Shown here: piece after piece, positions 1-9,123 of the stretch
Position numbering within the stretch: the first letter of the stretch is position 1
How the letters are laid out: the number at the start of each line of letters is the position of its first letter
NCBI RefSeq assembly: GCF_034313965.1
Contig: NZ_JAVIWQ010000002.1
Span: forward strand, 1,550,001-1,614,000
Direction: 5' to 3'
Length of the DNA: 64,000 nt
Origin: Herbaspirillum sp. RTI4
Lineage (GTDB): Bacteria > Pseudomonadota > Gammaproteobacteria > Burkholderiales > Burkholderiaceae_D
The notes under the pieces: generated by a model
Databases searched by the model: none
What the model saw: only the letters and a program-made list of their open reading frames with translations
What the model was told of the DNA's origin: nothing
Made by a program: the position numbers and the translations under genes

Positions 1-1
1 G

Positions 2-2398
2 CACAAAAAATTTGCCGATGAAAAATCGGAATTCCAGAGCTATCTGAAAATCTGGAAATGGTTTGAAGACGCTATCGCGCATAAGAAAACCAACCGCCAG
101 TTGCAGGACGATTGCCGTGGCAATTTCCTGTCGCAAATGCGCTTGCGTGAATGGCGCGACGTGCACAGCCAGTTGCTGACCATCGTGCGCGAGCAGGGCT
201 GGCGGCTCAACGAAGCCCCTGCCACCTACGAACAATTGCATACCGCCTTGCTCACCGGCCTGCTGGGCAACGTCGGTTTCAAGGCGGAAGACGAGCCGCA
301 ATACCTCGGGCCGCGCGGCATCAAATTCCATATCTGGCCCGGTTCCTCGTTGATCAAGAAACCCGGTAAGTGGATTACGGCGGCGGAACTGGTCGATACC
401 AGCCGTCTTTTTGCGCGCTGCGTGGCGCAGATTCAGCCGGAATGGCTGGAACGCGTCGGCGCGCATCTGCTCAAGAAAACCTGGGGCGAGCCGCGCTGGG
501 AAAAACGCGGTGCGCAAGTTACCGCCTCCGAGCGCGCCACGCTGTACGGGCTGGTGGTGTACAGCCAGCGGCGGATTCATTTCGGCCAGATCGATCCCGA
601 GCAGGCGCGGGAAATTTTTATCCGCGATGCCTTGGTCGGCGGCGAATACGACACCCGCGCCCCGTTTTTTGCGCACAACCAGAAGCTGATACGCGAAATC
701 GAAAACCTGGAACACAAGTCGCGTCGCCTCGATGTGCTGGTTGACGATGAGTTGATTGCCGCCTTTTACGACAAGCTGATTCCGGCCGATGTCTGCAACG
801 GACTGGGCTTTGAAAAATGGCTCAAGGACGCCACGGCGCGTGAGCCGCGCCTGCTGTTCCTGGATCGCGACGACCTGATGCGGCACGAAGCGGCCGGTAT
901 CACCACCGACCTGTTCCCCAAAGTGCTGCGCATGGCCAGTATCGAAATGGGACTGAGCTATCACTTCGAACCGGGCGCGCCGCGCGATGGTGCGACCCTG
1001 ACGGTGCCGCTGTATGCGCTCAATCAGGTCTCGGCCGATCGTTGCGAATGGCTGGTGCCGGGGATGTTGAAAGAAAAAGTGCAGTTGCTGCTGAAATCGC
1101 TGCCGCAAAAAATACGTCGTCACTGCGTGCCCTTGCCCGATTACGCGGCCGGATTTTGCGAGCGCGTGCAGACCAGCCAGACCTTCGGGCGAGGCAGTCT
1201 GGGCGAGGCGATCATTGCCGATATCCGCGAGCAATTGACGCAGCAGGTCAAACTCAGCGATTTCAAACAGGAAACGCTGCCGGCGCATCTGGCGATGAAT
1301 TTCAAGATCGTCGATGAGCATGGACGGCAACTGGAGCTGGGGCGCAATCTGGCAGCCTTGCAAGCGGAATTCGGCGGGCAGGCGCGGGAAAGTTTCCAGA
1401 AGCTGGCCGATCTGAGCGTGAGTGTGAATGCGAATGCGAATGCCGAAAGCGGCACTACTTCCCCGGCTGTCGCGCCGGTGGGTGCCGGTTCACGTCCTGC
1501 CGCTCCGGCGATGGGGGCAAGCAGCACGGCCAAGACGGGTAGCACGTCCTTTTCTGGTTTGCAGGACTGGACCTTCGGCGCTTTGCCGGAACTGCTCGAA
1601 ATCCAGCAGGGCAAGCAAACCCTGATCGGTTTTCCGGCGTTAGTCGATCGCGGCGCGCATTGCGATCTGGAAGTGTTCGACGATCCGGCCGAAGCGGCGC
1701 GCTTTCACCGGCTCGGTTTGCGCCGCCTGTTTTCCTTGCAAATGAAAGAGCAGCTGAAGTATCTGGAGAAAAATATTCCCGGCTTGCAGCAGATGGGCAT
1801 GCAATTCATGGCGCTGGGGTCGCAGGAGGAATTGCGCGATCAGATCATCGCTGCCGGACTCGAACGCGCTTTTTTACAAGCACCGCTGCCGACCGACGCC
1901 GCGCAGTTCGCCCGTCGCAAGGAAGAGGGCAAGGCCCGTCTCGGTTTGCTGGTCAATGAGCTGGCGCGGCTGACGGCGCAGATACTGGCCGAGCACGCCA
2001 GCCTGCCCAAGAAATTGCAGGGCGCAAAAGCCTACCCGCAAGCGATGGCCGATATGCAGTCGCAGTTGCAGCTGCTGGTGGGCAAGCGTTTTATTGCCGA
2101 CAACGATTACGCTGCGCTGGCGCATTTCCCGCGTTATCTGAAGGCGATCAATGTGCGGCTGGAAAAACTGCGCGCCGATCCGCTGCGCGATACGCGTCTG
2201 ACCGCCGAATGGTTGCAAGTCGCCACGCCGTGGCAGCGCGCCCAGAAAGACCGTGCCGGCAGCCATGATCCGAAAATGACGGAATTCCGCTGGCTGCTGG
2301 AGGAGTTGCGTGTATCCCTGTTTTCGCAGGAATTGAAGACGCCTATGCCGGTGTCGGTCAAGCGTCTGCAAAAAATGTGGGAAACCATGCAGCGGTGA
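2..2398 (+). CDS. hrpA: ATP-dependent RNA helicase HrpA, C-terminal part (5' end outside window)
   Basis: The reading frame is already open at base 2, so the gene enters from the left and only its last 798 codons are present. HrpA is a DEAH-box RNA helicase, about 1300 residues in Escherichia coli; recent literature links it to resolving stalled ribosomes. The helicase core is missing from the window. What remains matches the part after the HA2/OB region and the long DUF3418 C-terminal domain, for example the phrases RLREWRDVHSQL and LTGLLGNVG. An Asn/Ala/Ser/Gly/Thr-rich low-complexity linker lies near codons 470-515 of the visible part and looks like an expansion between subdomains. The first in-frame TTG (101) is not a genuine start because homology continues upstream of it. 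Confidence 0.93.
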   Translation, partial: HKKFADEKSEFQSYLKIWKWFEDAIAHKKTNRQLQDDCRGNFLSQMRLREWRDVHSQLLTIVREQGWRLNEAPATYEQLHTALLTGLLGNVGFKAEDEPQYLGPRGIKFHIWPGSSLIKKPGKWITAAELVDTSRLFARCVAQIQPEWLERVGAHLLKKTWGEPRWEKRGAQVTASERATLYGLVVYSQRRIHFGQIDPEQAREIFIRDALVGGEYDTRAPFFAHNQKLIREIENLEHKSRRLDVLVDDELIAAFYDKLIPADVCNGLGFEKWLKDATAREPRLLFLDRDDLMRHEAAGITTDLFPKVLRMASIEMGLSYHFEPGAPRDGATLTVPLYALNQVSADRCEWLVPGMLKEKVQLLLKSLPQKIRRHCVPLPDYAAGFCERVQTSQTFGRGSLGEAIIADIREQLTQQVKLSDFKQETLPAHLAMNFKIVDEHGRQLELGRNLAALQAEFGGQARESFQKLADLSVSVNANANAESGTTSPAVAPVGAGSRPAAPAMGASSTAKTGSTSFSGLQDWTFGALPELLEIQQGKQTLIGFPALVDRGAHCDLEVFDDPAEAARFHRLGLRRLFSLQMKEQLKYLEKNIPGLQQMGMQFMALGSQEELRDQIIAAGLERAFLQAPLPTDAAQFARRKEEGKARLGLLVNELARLTAQILAEHASLPKKLQGAKAYPQAMADMQSQLQLLVGKRFIADNDYAALAHFPRYLKAINVRLEKLRADPLRDTRLTAEWLQVATPWQRAQKDRAGSHDPKMTEFRWLLEELRVSLFSQELKTPMPVSVKRLQKMWETMQR

Positions 2399-2546
2399 GC
2401 GACACCTTGAAAGCGGGCGAGGAGTTGCATTGGGAAAACAAGGGAATCGTGGCGAGATAATTTAATCTTTGTGTATATTGTTGCATTCCAAAATAAATGA
2501 TAAAAATGCTAAGCATATTTTAAAATTTATTTTAGGAAAAAATCTA

Positions 2547-4265
2547 ATGAAATGGTTCTACAACTTAAAAATCGCGAAGAAACTGATCGCCACATTTTTC
2601 GTAGTTATTCTGTTGGTCTTTGCTCTCGGTTTTTTCGCAATACAGCAGCTCTCCAAGGTTAATGCCGCCTCCAGCGATCTGGCCGTCAACTGGCTGCCTT
2701 CAATCCGTACTTTGTCCAGCATACAGCTCACGATGGCGCGTATTCGCGGCAGTGAAGCGCAGCAGATATTGTTGCAAGACCCTGCGCTCATGGGAAAAAA
2801 CCGGGACGGAACGGTTAAGCTGATCGCGACTTTGCAGCGTTTGCAAAAAACGTACGAGGGCTTGATTACCCGTACTGAAGAAAAAAATATTTACCAGGGC
2901 ATTGCCACCAGCATCGATAACTTCCTCGTCACTCACAACAAAATCATCGAGTTGTCGATGGGCGGCAAAAAAGACGAGGCGCAAGCGGTCAATGTGGGCT
3001 CATCAGCCGCTTATGTCGCGGCAATTGCTTCCATCGAGAAGGCGGTCGGACTTAATGAGACCGGGGCTGAAGACTCGAACGCTGCTGCCGGCGTCATTTA
3101 CGACCGAGCCATTACCGGCATCATCGTGTTGCTCGCCGTTTGTGCCGCACTCGCCCTCTTCCTTTCTTTGTGGCTGGCGCGTTTGATTTCCCGCCCCTTG
3201 AATGATGCCGTCGCTGCCGCGCAGCGCATTGCCGAAGGCGATCTCAGCACCACCATTGAATCTTCCAGCAAAGACGAGACCGGGCAGCTGATGCACGCGC
3301 TCAAGGCCATGAACGACAGCCTGTTCAATATTGTCGGCGAAGTGCATCAGGGTACGGAGGCAATCGATGTTGCCGCCCGCGAAATTGCCCAGGGCAATCT
3401 GGACCTGTCCTCCAGAACCGAAGAACAGGCCGGCTCACTGGAAGAAACTGCAGCCGCCATGGAAGAATTGACCTCAACAGTCAAGCAAAATGCCGAGAAT
3501 GCTCTGCAGGCCAATGTGCTGGCCGAGTCGGCGTCGGAAGTCGCCAGTCGGGGTGGCAGTGTGGTGGATCAGGTGATCAGCACCATGAATGAGATCAACA
3601 GTTCGTCGAACAAAATCGTGGAAATCATCAGTGTCATCGACGGCATTGCATTTCAAACCAATATCCTTGCCCTCAATGCCGCAGTCGAAGCGGCGAGGGC
3701 CGGTGAACAGGGGCGCGGTTTTGCGGTAGTCGCTTCAGAAGTGCGCAGCCTGGCGCAGCGTTCTGCTGCGGCAGCTAAGGAAATCAAAGAACTGATCAAT
3801 GCCTCGGTGGCGAATGTCGGCAATGGCAGCAAGCTGGTTGAGCAAGCCGGCGAAACGATGAAGGAAGTGGTCGCCAGTGTGCGCCGCGTTACTGATATCG
3901 TGAGTGAGATATCGGCGTCGAGCCGCGAGCAAAGCACCGGTATCGAGCAAGTCAATCAGGCGGTGATTCTGATGGACGACGTCACCCAGCAGAACGCCGC
4001 ATTGGTCGAAGAAGCCGCCGCCGCGGCAGGTTCTTTGCAGGATCAGGCGCAGCGGCTGACCGGTACGGTCAGCGTTTTCAAGCTCAGTTCCAGCGCCATT
4101 GCTGTTGCTGGCGCAGTGAAAAAATTCGCGCCGAAAATTGCACCGGCAGTCGCCGCATCCCCACGCAAACCCGCTGCCCCAATCAGGAAACAGACCGCTG
4201 TCGCCTCGTCTTCCGGTTCGGCGGCCATGAAAAAAGACGAGAAAGAATCTTGGGAGGAATTCTGA
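2547..4265 (+). CDS. Methyl-accepting chemotaxis protein (Tsr/Tar-type chemoreceptor)
   Basis: Inner-membrane chemoreceptor of 572 residues. Layout: transmembrane helix at about 12-32, a four-helix-bundle type periplasmic sensor, second transmembrane helix at about 190-212, HAMP domain to about 265, then the cytoplasmic signalling coiled coil. The conserved hairpin tip that contacts CheA/CheW ([20 protein letters not shown]) is at about 368-388. The C-terminus ends in SWEEF, which resembles the NWETF tether that binds CheR and CheB, so the receptor is probably high-abundance class. The frame is open to 2469, but the ATG at 2547 has AGGAAA seven bases upstream and gives a normal N-terminus. 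No che genes adjoin; the ligand cannot be told from sequence. Confidence 0.93.
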   Translation: MKWFYNLKIAKKLIATFFVVILLVFALGFFAIQQLSKVNAASSDLAVNWLPSIRTLSSIQLTMARIRGSEAQQILLQDPALMGKNRDGTVKLIATLQRLQKTYEGLITRTEEKNIYQGIATSIDNFLVTHNKIIELSMGGKKDEAQAVNVGSSAAYVAAIASIEKAVGLNETGAEDSNAAAGVIYDRAITGIIVLLAVCAALALFLSLWLARLISRPLNDAVAAAQRIAEGDLSTTIESSSKDETGQLMHALKAMNDSLFNIVGEVHQGTEAIDVAAREIAQGNLDLSSRTEEQAGSLEETAAAMEELTSTVKQNAENALQANVLAESASEVASRGGSVVDQVISTMNEINSSSNKIVEIISVIDGIAFQTNILALNAAVEAARAGEQGRGFAVVASEVRSLAQRSAAAAKEIKELINASVANVGNGSKLVEQAGETMKEVVASVRRVTDIVSEISASSREQSTGIEQVNQAVILMDDVTQQNAALVEEAAAAAGSLQDQAQRLTGTVSVFKLSSSAIAVAGAVKKFAPKIAPAVAASPRKPAAPIRKQTAVASSSGSAAMKKDEKESWEEF

Positions 4266-4363
4266 TTCTGGAAGAGGGGTTCAGATCAGCTGCTTCCCGG
4301 AGAAATGCGGCGCTACTTCAATAGGAGAGGGGGAGCTGAAAGCGTGGCGGCGGCTCGCCATGC

Positions 4364-4402
4364 TTCTCATGCAATATTCTCATGCAATATTCTCAGGCAA
4401 GC
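4364..4402. repeat. Three-copy 13-bp tandem repeat downstream of the chemoreceptor
   Basis: Two identical units TTCTCATGCAATA are followed by a diverged third, TTCTCAGGCAAGC. A further degenerate copy may follow near 4412-4430 (cttctcaagcaat). The array lies between the chemoreceptor stop and dcd. No coding role is evident. It is one of several short arrays of 13-15-bp units in this window. Confidence 0.8.
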
Positions 4403-4458
4403 TTCCACCCCAATCTTCTCAAGCAATCTTTTACTGCCAACGATAGGCCGACTCCGCT

Positions 4459-4494
4459 TTGTCTGGGGCTATATGGCGTAAAATCGCGCCATAT
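4459..4494 (+). promoter_or_regulatory. Possible dcd promoter with inverted repeat around the -10
   Basis: An 8-bp inverted repeat, ATATGGCG (4471-4478) and CGCCATAT (4487-4494), flanks an 8-base spacer that starts one base into a -10-like hexamer TAAAAT (4479-4484). The nearest -35-like hexamer, TTGTCT at 4459, is only 14 bases upstream, which is short. The position, about 30-45 bases ahead of the dcd start, fits a promoter with an overlapping operator, but the regulator is unknown. Confidence 0.35.
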
Positions 4495-4521
4495 CGTAAC
4501 TATTTCCAGGAAAGCATCACC

Positions 4522-5088
4522 ATGACGATCAAATCAGACAAATGGATACGCCGCATGGCGCAGGAACACCAGATGATCGAGCCCTTCGAACCGGGGCAGG
4601 TGCGTGAAAGCAATGGCAACAAGATCGTCTCTTACGGCACGTCTTCCTACGGATACGATATCCGCTGCGCCAATGAATTCAAGATTTTCACCAATATCAA
4701 TTCCACCATCGTCGATCCCAAGAATTTCGATGAAAAATCCTTTGTCGATTTCAAGGGCGATGTCTGCATCATCCCTCCCAACTCGTTTGCGCTGGCGCGG
4801 ACCCTGGAATATTTCCGTATTCCGCGCAGCGTGCTGACCATCTGTCTCGGCAAATCGACTTATGCGCGCTGCGGCATCATCGTCAATGTGACGCCCTTCG
4901 AACCGGAATGGGAAGGTTACGTCACGCTGGAGTTTTCCAACACCACGCCTCTGCCCGCCAAAATTTATGCAGGCGAAGGATGCGCGCAGGTCCTGTTTTT
5001 CGAAAGCGACGAAATCTGCGAAACCTCCTATAAGGATCGCAACGGAAAATACCAGGGTCAGCAAGGGGTCACACTGCCACGCGCGTAA
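4522..5088 (+). CDS. dcd: dCTP deaminase
   Basis: Converts dCTP to dUTP plus ammonia, feeding dUTPase and thymidylate synthesis. The product is 188 residues (E. coli Dcd is 193), homotrimeric in characterised relatives. Visible signatures are [13 protein letters not shown] near the N-terminus, [10 protein letters not shown] in the middle and [20 protein letters not shown], whose Glu at about 137 corresponds to the catalytic glutamate. The ATG at 4522 ([12 protein letters not shown]) is chosen over the upstream in-frame ATG at 4459 because family homology begins there and AGGAAA lies about seven bases ahead. The downstream DUF1275 gene begins 13 bases after the stop and may be co-transcribed. 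Confidence 0.96.
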   Translation: MTIKSDKWIRRMAQEHQMIEPFEPGQVRESNGNKIVSYGTSSYGYDIRCANEFKIFTNINSTIVDPKNFDEKSFVDFKGDVCIIPPNSFALARTLEYFRIPRSVLTICLGKSTYARCGIIVNVTPFEPEWEGYVTLEFSNTTPLPAKIYAGEGCAQVLFFESDEICETSYKDRNGKYQGQQGVTLPRA

Positions 5089-5101
5089 GCGGCATACCGC
5101 C

Positions 5102-5854
5102 GTGCTGATTGCTTATTTGCGTCGTTTAAGCGGCAAACATCGCAGCGAAGCGGGTAACCGCGAGCTCGGGTTTGTGCTGGCTTTCATTGCGGGCGCGGCG
5201 AATGCCGGTGGCTTTCTGGCTGTGAGTCAATACACTTCCCACATGAGCGGCATCGTGTCCGCGATGGCCGACAATCTGGCCGCCGGCGATATTCTGCTGA
5301 TGCTGGCCGGTATCGGGGCTTTTCTGTCTTTTGTGGCCGGAGCGGCTTGTTCATCGATACTGATTAACTGGGCCAGGCATCGTCAAATGGAGAGCGAATA
5401 CGCGCTGCCGCTGATGGTGGAAGCCTTGCTGATGCTGTGCTTCGGGCTGGCTGGCGGTAATCTGGCGCGGCATATCGGCTTCTTCGTCTCGATTACCGTG
5501 ATGCTGTTGTGCTTCATCATGGGCCTGCAAAATGCGATCAGCAGCAAGATGTCCGGCGGTTCAATCCGCACGACCCATATGACCGGCGTTGTGACCGACA
5601 TCGGTATCGAATTGGGCAAGCTGTTCTACTGGAATCGCACTGGTGTGCGGGGCGACCCTCACTACGTCGCCGCCAACCGGCGCAAACTGCGCACGATCAT
5701 CATTCTGGTGTCGATGTTTTTCAGCGGCGGGCTGGTCGGCGCGCTGGGGTTCAGTCATATCGGATTTTCCTCCACCATTCCGCTGGCGCTGATGTTGATG
5801 CTGCTGGCGTTCGAGCCCTTGGCGGAAGATCTGGCGACGTACTTGCAACGCTAG
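5102..5854 (+). CDS. DUF1275 (YoaK-family) integral membrane protein
   Basis: Predicted protein of 250 residues with about six hydrophobic segments, matching the DUF1275 family of unknown function. Family-like phrases are FIAGAANAGGFLAVSQYTSHMSG near the N-terminus and GLQNAISSKMSGG followed by RTTHMTGVVTDIG in the middle. The frame runs back into dcd without an in-frame ATG before the conserved region, so the GTG at 5102 is the best start, although its ribosome binding site is weak. It is followed by a clear rho-independent terminator. Function and substrate are unknown; location in the inner membrane is inferred from hydrophobicity. Confidence 0.85.
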   Translation: MLIAYLRRLSGKHRSEAGNRELGFVLAFIAGAANAGGFLAVSQYTSHMSGIVSAMADNLAAGDILLMLAGIGAFLSFVAGAACSSILINWARHRQMESEYALPLMVEALLMLCFGLAGGNLARHIGFFVSITVMLLCFIMGLQNAISSKMSGGSIRTTHMTGVVTDIGIELGKLFYWNRTGVRGDPHYVAANRRKLRTIIILVSMFFSGGLVGALGFSHIGFSSTIPLALMLMLLAFEPLAEDLATYLQR

Positions 5855-5887
5855 GCTTTTCTGCTCTTCGTATCAGACTCCGCATAA

Positions 5888-5915
5888 AAAAACCGGCTTA
5901 AAAAAGCCGGTTTTT
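5888..5915. terminator. Bidirectional rho-independent terminator
   Basis: Perfect 12-bp stem: AAAAACCGGCTT (5888-5899) and AAGCCGGTTTTT (5904-5915), with a four-A loop. The stem ends in A/T runs on both strands, so it can terminate both the DUF1275 gene and the converging decarboxylase gene. Confidence 0.92.
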
Positions 5916-5956
5916 CTCACCACCCAATCTCTCACTTGTCATTGCAAAGCGGTGCC

Positions 5957-8221
5957 TTACTGCCGCACGCAATCCACAAAATAATCGCGTCGGCCATCCA
6001 CTTCCCGTTTGACCAGTCCATGCACGTCGGTTTCAAAACCGGGGAATTTCTCGTTGAAATCGCGCGCGAATTTCAGGTAATCGACGATGGTCTTGTTGAA
6101 GCGTTCGCCCGGAATCAGCAGTGGAATGCCCGGTGGATAAGGCGTCAGCAGGATCGAGGTTACGCGGCCTTCCAGTTCGTCGAGCGGCACGCGTTCGATT
6201 TCGCGGTGGGCCATTTTGGAAAACGCATCCGAAGGCTTCATCGCCGGTTGCATGTCGGACAGATACATTTCCGTGGTCAGACGGGCAACGTCGTAGGCCT
6301 TGTAGGTTTCATGGATTTGCTGCGACAGATCGCGTAAACCCAGCGGCTCGTAGCGGGTATTCCTGCCTTCATTGCCAGCGGCAAATTCGGGCAGGATGCG
6401 CCAGATCGGCTGGTTCTTGTCGTAATCGTCCTTGAACTGTTGCAGCGCCGTCAGCAACGTGTTCCAGCGACCCTTGGTGATGCCGATGGTGAACATGATG
6501 AAGAACGAGTACAGGCCGCATTTTTCGACAATGACGCCATGCTCGGCCAGATATTTGGTAACGATCGAAGCCGGGATGCCGCTGTCGCCGAACTTGCCAT
6601 CCAGCGACAGGCCGGGCGTGACGATGGTGGCCTTGATCGGATCGAGCATGTTGAAATTCGGTGCCAGATTGCCGAAGCCGTGCCAGGTATCTTCTGCTTT
6701 GATGACCCAGTCTTCGCGGCTGCCGATGCCGTCTTCGACCAGCACGTCCGGTCCCCAGACCTGGAACCACCAGTCCTGACCCCATTCTTCGTCAATCTTG
6801 CGCATGGCGCGACGGAAGTCCATCGCCTCCAGAATGCTTTCTTCCACCAGCGCGGTACCGCCCGGCGCTTCCATCATCGCTGCGGCAACGTCGCAGGAGG
6901 CAATGATGGAATATTGCGGCGAGGTCGAGGTGTGCATCAGATAGGCTTCGTTGAAGGCGTCTCTGTCCAGTTTGACGCTTTCCGATTCGCGCACCAGAAT
7001 CTGCGAGGCCTGCGACAGGCCGGCCAGCAGTTTGTGCGTCGATTGCGTGGAAAAAATCATCGACTTCTTGGCGCGCGGCCGGTCCTTGCCGATGGCGTGC
7101 ATGTCTTTATAAAAATCGTGGAAGGTGGCGTGCGGCAGCCAGGCTTCGTCGAAGTGGAGCGTGTCGATTTCACCGTCGAGCAGGGCCTTCAGCGTTTCGA
7201 CGTTGTAGATGATGCCGTCGTAAGTCGATTGGGTGATGGTCAGGATGCGTGGCTTCTTGTTCAGCGCTTCACGGGCGAAGGGATTGGCTTCGATCTTGCG
7301 CTGGATGCTTTCGACCGTGAATTCATTGAGCGGAATCGGGCCGATGATGCCCAGATGGTTGCGGGTCGGCATCAGGAACACGGGAATGGCACCGGTCATG
7401 ATGATCGAATGCAGGATCGATTTGTGGCAGTTGCGGTCAACCACGACGATATCGCCGGGCGCGACGGTCGAATGCCAGACCATCTTGTTCGAGGTCGAGG
7501 TGCCGTTGGTGACGAAGTAGCAGTGGTCGGCATTAAAGATGCGCGCCGCGTTGCGTTCGGATTTGGCGACCGGGCCGGTGTGATCGAGCAACTGGCCGAG
7601 TTCTTCGACCGCATTGCAGACGTCGGCGCGCAGCATGTTTTCACCGAAAAACTGATGGAACATCTGGCCGATAGGCGACTTCAGGAAGGCCACGCCGCCC
7701 GAGTGACCGGGACAATGCCAGGAATAGGAACCGTCGTTGGCGTAATGCACCAGCGCGCGGAAAAACGGTGGCGACAGGCCATCCAGATAAGAGCGCGCTT
7801 CGCGGATGATGTGGCGCGCCACAAACTCCGGCGTATCTTCGAACATGTGGATGAAGCCGTGCAGTTCGCGCAGGATATCGTTGGGGATATGGCGCGAAGT
7901 ACGGGTTTCGCCGTACAGATAGATAGGGATGTCGGCGTTCTTGTGGCGGATTTCTTCGACGAAAGCGCGCAGCGACTTGAGCGCGTGATCGGTTTCCTCG
8001 AAGGAACCGGCGCCGAATTCTTCATCGTCGATCGACAGAATGAAGGCCGATGCCCGTGACTGCTGCTGGGCGAACTGCGACAGATCGCCGTAACTGGTCA
8101 CGCCCAGTACTTCCATGCCTTCTTCGGCGATGGCGTCGGCGAGGGCGCGAATGCCCAGACCGGAGGTGTTTTCGGAACGGAAATCTTCGTCAATGATGAC
8201 GATGGGGAAGCGGAATTTCAT
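5957..8221 (-). CDS. Biodegradative Orn/Lys/Arg decarboxylase (AdiA-like)
   Basis: PLP-dependent fold-type I amino-acid decarboxylase of 754 residues, almost the length of E. coli AdiA (755 or so). An N-terminal response-regulator-like wing domain spans about 1-130 (IVIIDEDF, then LSIDDEEFG). The PLP domain follows with CPGHSGGVAFLKSP and FDEAWLPHA, and the Schiff-base lysine is K397 in STQSTHKLL. The C-terminal domain closes the protein. Such enzymes consume a proton per decarboxylation and support acid tolerance or polyamine formation. Arginine is the likelier substrate by overall resemblance, but lysine or ornithine cannot be excluded. GGAGAAA precedes the ATG. No partner antiporter is next to it. 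Confidence 0.9.
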   Translation of the reverse strand: MKFRFPIVIIDEDFRSENTSGLGIRALADAIAEEGMEVLGVTSYGDLSQFAQQQSRASAFILSIDDEEFGAGSFEETDHALKSLRAFVEEIRHKNADIPIYLYGETRTSRHIPNDILRELHGFIHMFEDTPEFVARHIIREARSYLDGLSPPFFRALVHYANDGSYSWHCPGHSGGVAFLKSPIGQMFHQFFGENMLRADVCNAVEELGQLLDHTGPVAKSERNAARIFNADHCYFVTNGTSTSNKMVWHSTVAPGDIVVVDRNCHKSILHSIIMTGAIPVFLMPTRNHLGIIGPIPLNEFTVESIQRKIEANPFAREALNKKPRILTITQSTYDGIIYNVETLKALLDGEIDTLHFDEAWLPHATFHDFYKDMHAIGKDRPRAKKSMIFSTQSTHKLLAGLSQASQILVRESESVKLDRDAFNEAYLMHTSTSPQYSIIASCDVAAAMMEAPGGTALVEESILEAMDFRRAMRKIDEEWGQDWWFQVWGPDVLVEDGIGSREDWVIKAEDTWHGFGNLAPNFNMLDPIKATIVTPGLSLDGKFGDSGIPASIVTKYLAEHGVIVEKCGLYSFFIMFTIGITKGRWNTLLTALQQFKDDYDKNQPIWRILPEFAAGNEGRNTRYEPLGLRDLSQQIHETYKAYDVARLTTEMYLSDMQPAMKPSDAFSKMAHREIERVPLDELEGRVTSILLTPYPPGIPLLIPGERFNKTIVDYLKFARDFNEKFPGFETDVHGLVKREVDGRRDYFVDCVRQ

Positions 8222-8394
8222 AGTTTCTCCGAAGAGCAGGTGGGAGCAGCCGAAAGGGAGCGTCGGTGGATCAAGAAAAACGGGAGAAAGGCGGCGGCAG
8301 CTTCACGCCACATCCTGAAAACAGGCAGGCGAATTTTCGCAGATATGCCACGGCATGGGGCGTTTTGTCGATTAAAACAACAAATTATTTCGAC

Positions 8395-8904
8395 TTATTG
8401 TGAATCGTCAGAACGTCTTTCGTAGGTCACAAAACTGTAGTCGAGATTCTCTTTTTCATCATGCTGGGCGGTGCGGCCTGTTTCCTGCCACTGCTGGCTA
8501 TCGATGGCGGGGAAAAAAGCGTCGCACTCGAAGCGGCGCTCAATCTGCGTGACGATCAGACCTTGCGCGCGCGGCAAGCTTGCCGCATAGATTTCTGCGC
8601 CACCGATGACGAAGGCGGTCGCGCCAGCCGTCAGGGCGAGGGCCGCGTCGATGGAGGCGGCGGTTTCAACGCCTTCATGCCGCCATTGCGGATTGCGGCT
8701 GATGACGATATTGCGTCTGCCGGGCAGCGGCCGGCCGATGGATTCGAAGGTTTTGCGTCCCATGACGATGGGATGGCCCAGCGTGGTGCGCTTGAAATGC
8801 GCCAGATCTTCCGGCAGACGCCACGGCAGCGTGTTGCGGATGCCGATGCCGTTGCCGGCGTCGATGGCGACGATGAGGGTCAGACCTGGGGTGGGGAGGG
8901 GCAT
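8395..8904 (-). CDS. folA: Dihydrofolate reductase
   Basis: Reduces dihydrofolate to tetrahydrofolate with NADPH. The product is 169 residues, the normal chromosomal FolA length. Diagnostic stretches are LIVAIDAGNGIGIRNTLPW (Met20-loop region), LPEDLAHFKRTT with the substrate-binding acidic residue, GHPIVMGRKTFESIGRPLPG (NADPH site) and FVIGGAEIYAASLP. The gene lies upstream of the decarboxylase on the same strand with a gap of about 170 bases, and is divergent from opgG. The start MPLPTPGLTL is the only sensible one. Confidence 0.96.
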   Translation of the reverse strand: MPLPTPGLTLIVAIDAGNGIGIRNTLPWRLPEDLAHFKRTTLGHPIVMGRKTFESIGRPLPGRRNIVISRNPQWRHEGVETAASIDAALALTAGATAFVIGGAEIYAASLPRAQGLIVTQIERRFECDAFFPAIDSQQWQETGRTAQHDEKENLDYSFVTYERRSDDSQ

Positions 8905-9029
8905 GGAGGGATATCTCGGTGGCAGCTGGCGAAGGCGTCATATTACTAGAACCTGCCGGTGATGGCCGGGGGAAGGGCGTATCAGGAGCGTATTTCTCCA
9001 CGGCAGCGCGTCGATTCGGCGTGACCCCT

Positions 9030-9035
9030 TATAAT
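9030..9035 (+). promoter_or_regulatory. Candidate -10 box upstream of opgG
   Basis: A perfect TATAAT lies about 90 bases ahead of the preferred opgG start. No good -35 hexamer is visible at the expected distance. The in-frame ATG at 9034 overlaps this hexamer, which argues against that ATG being the opgG start if this promoter is used. Confidence 0.35.
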
Positions 9036-9123
9036 GGTGTCGGCGCCATTTGCTGTAGCCGCGACGCCCAGGGCGTCGAACAAGCATCCGTCATGCCACT
9101 CCACACCTGAGGGAAATTCCCCG

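Noticed and set aside
6440..8059. 539-codon plus-strand frame over the decarboxylase gene
   Set aside because: Exact antisense to a fully conserved Orn/Lys/Arg decarboxylase; composition (His/Arg/Gln-rich) is that of a shadow.
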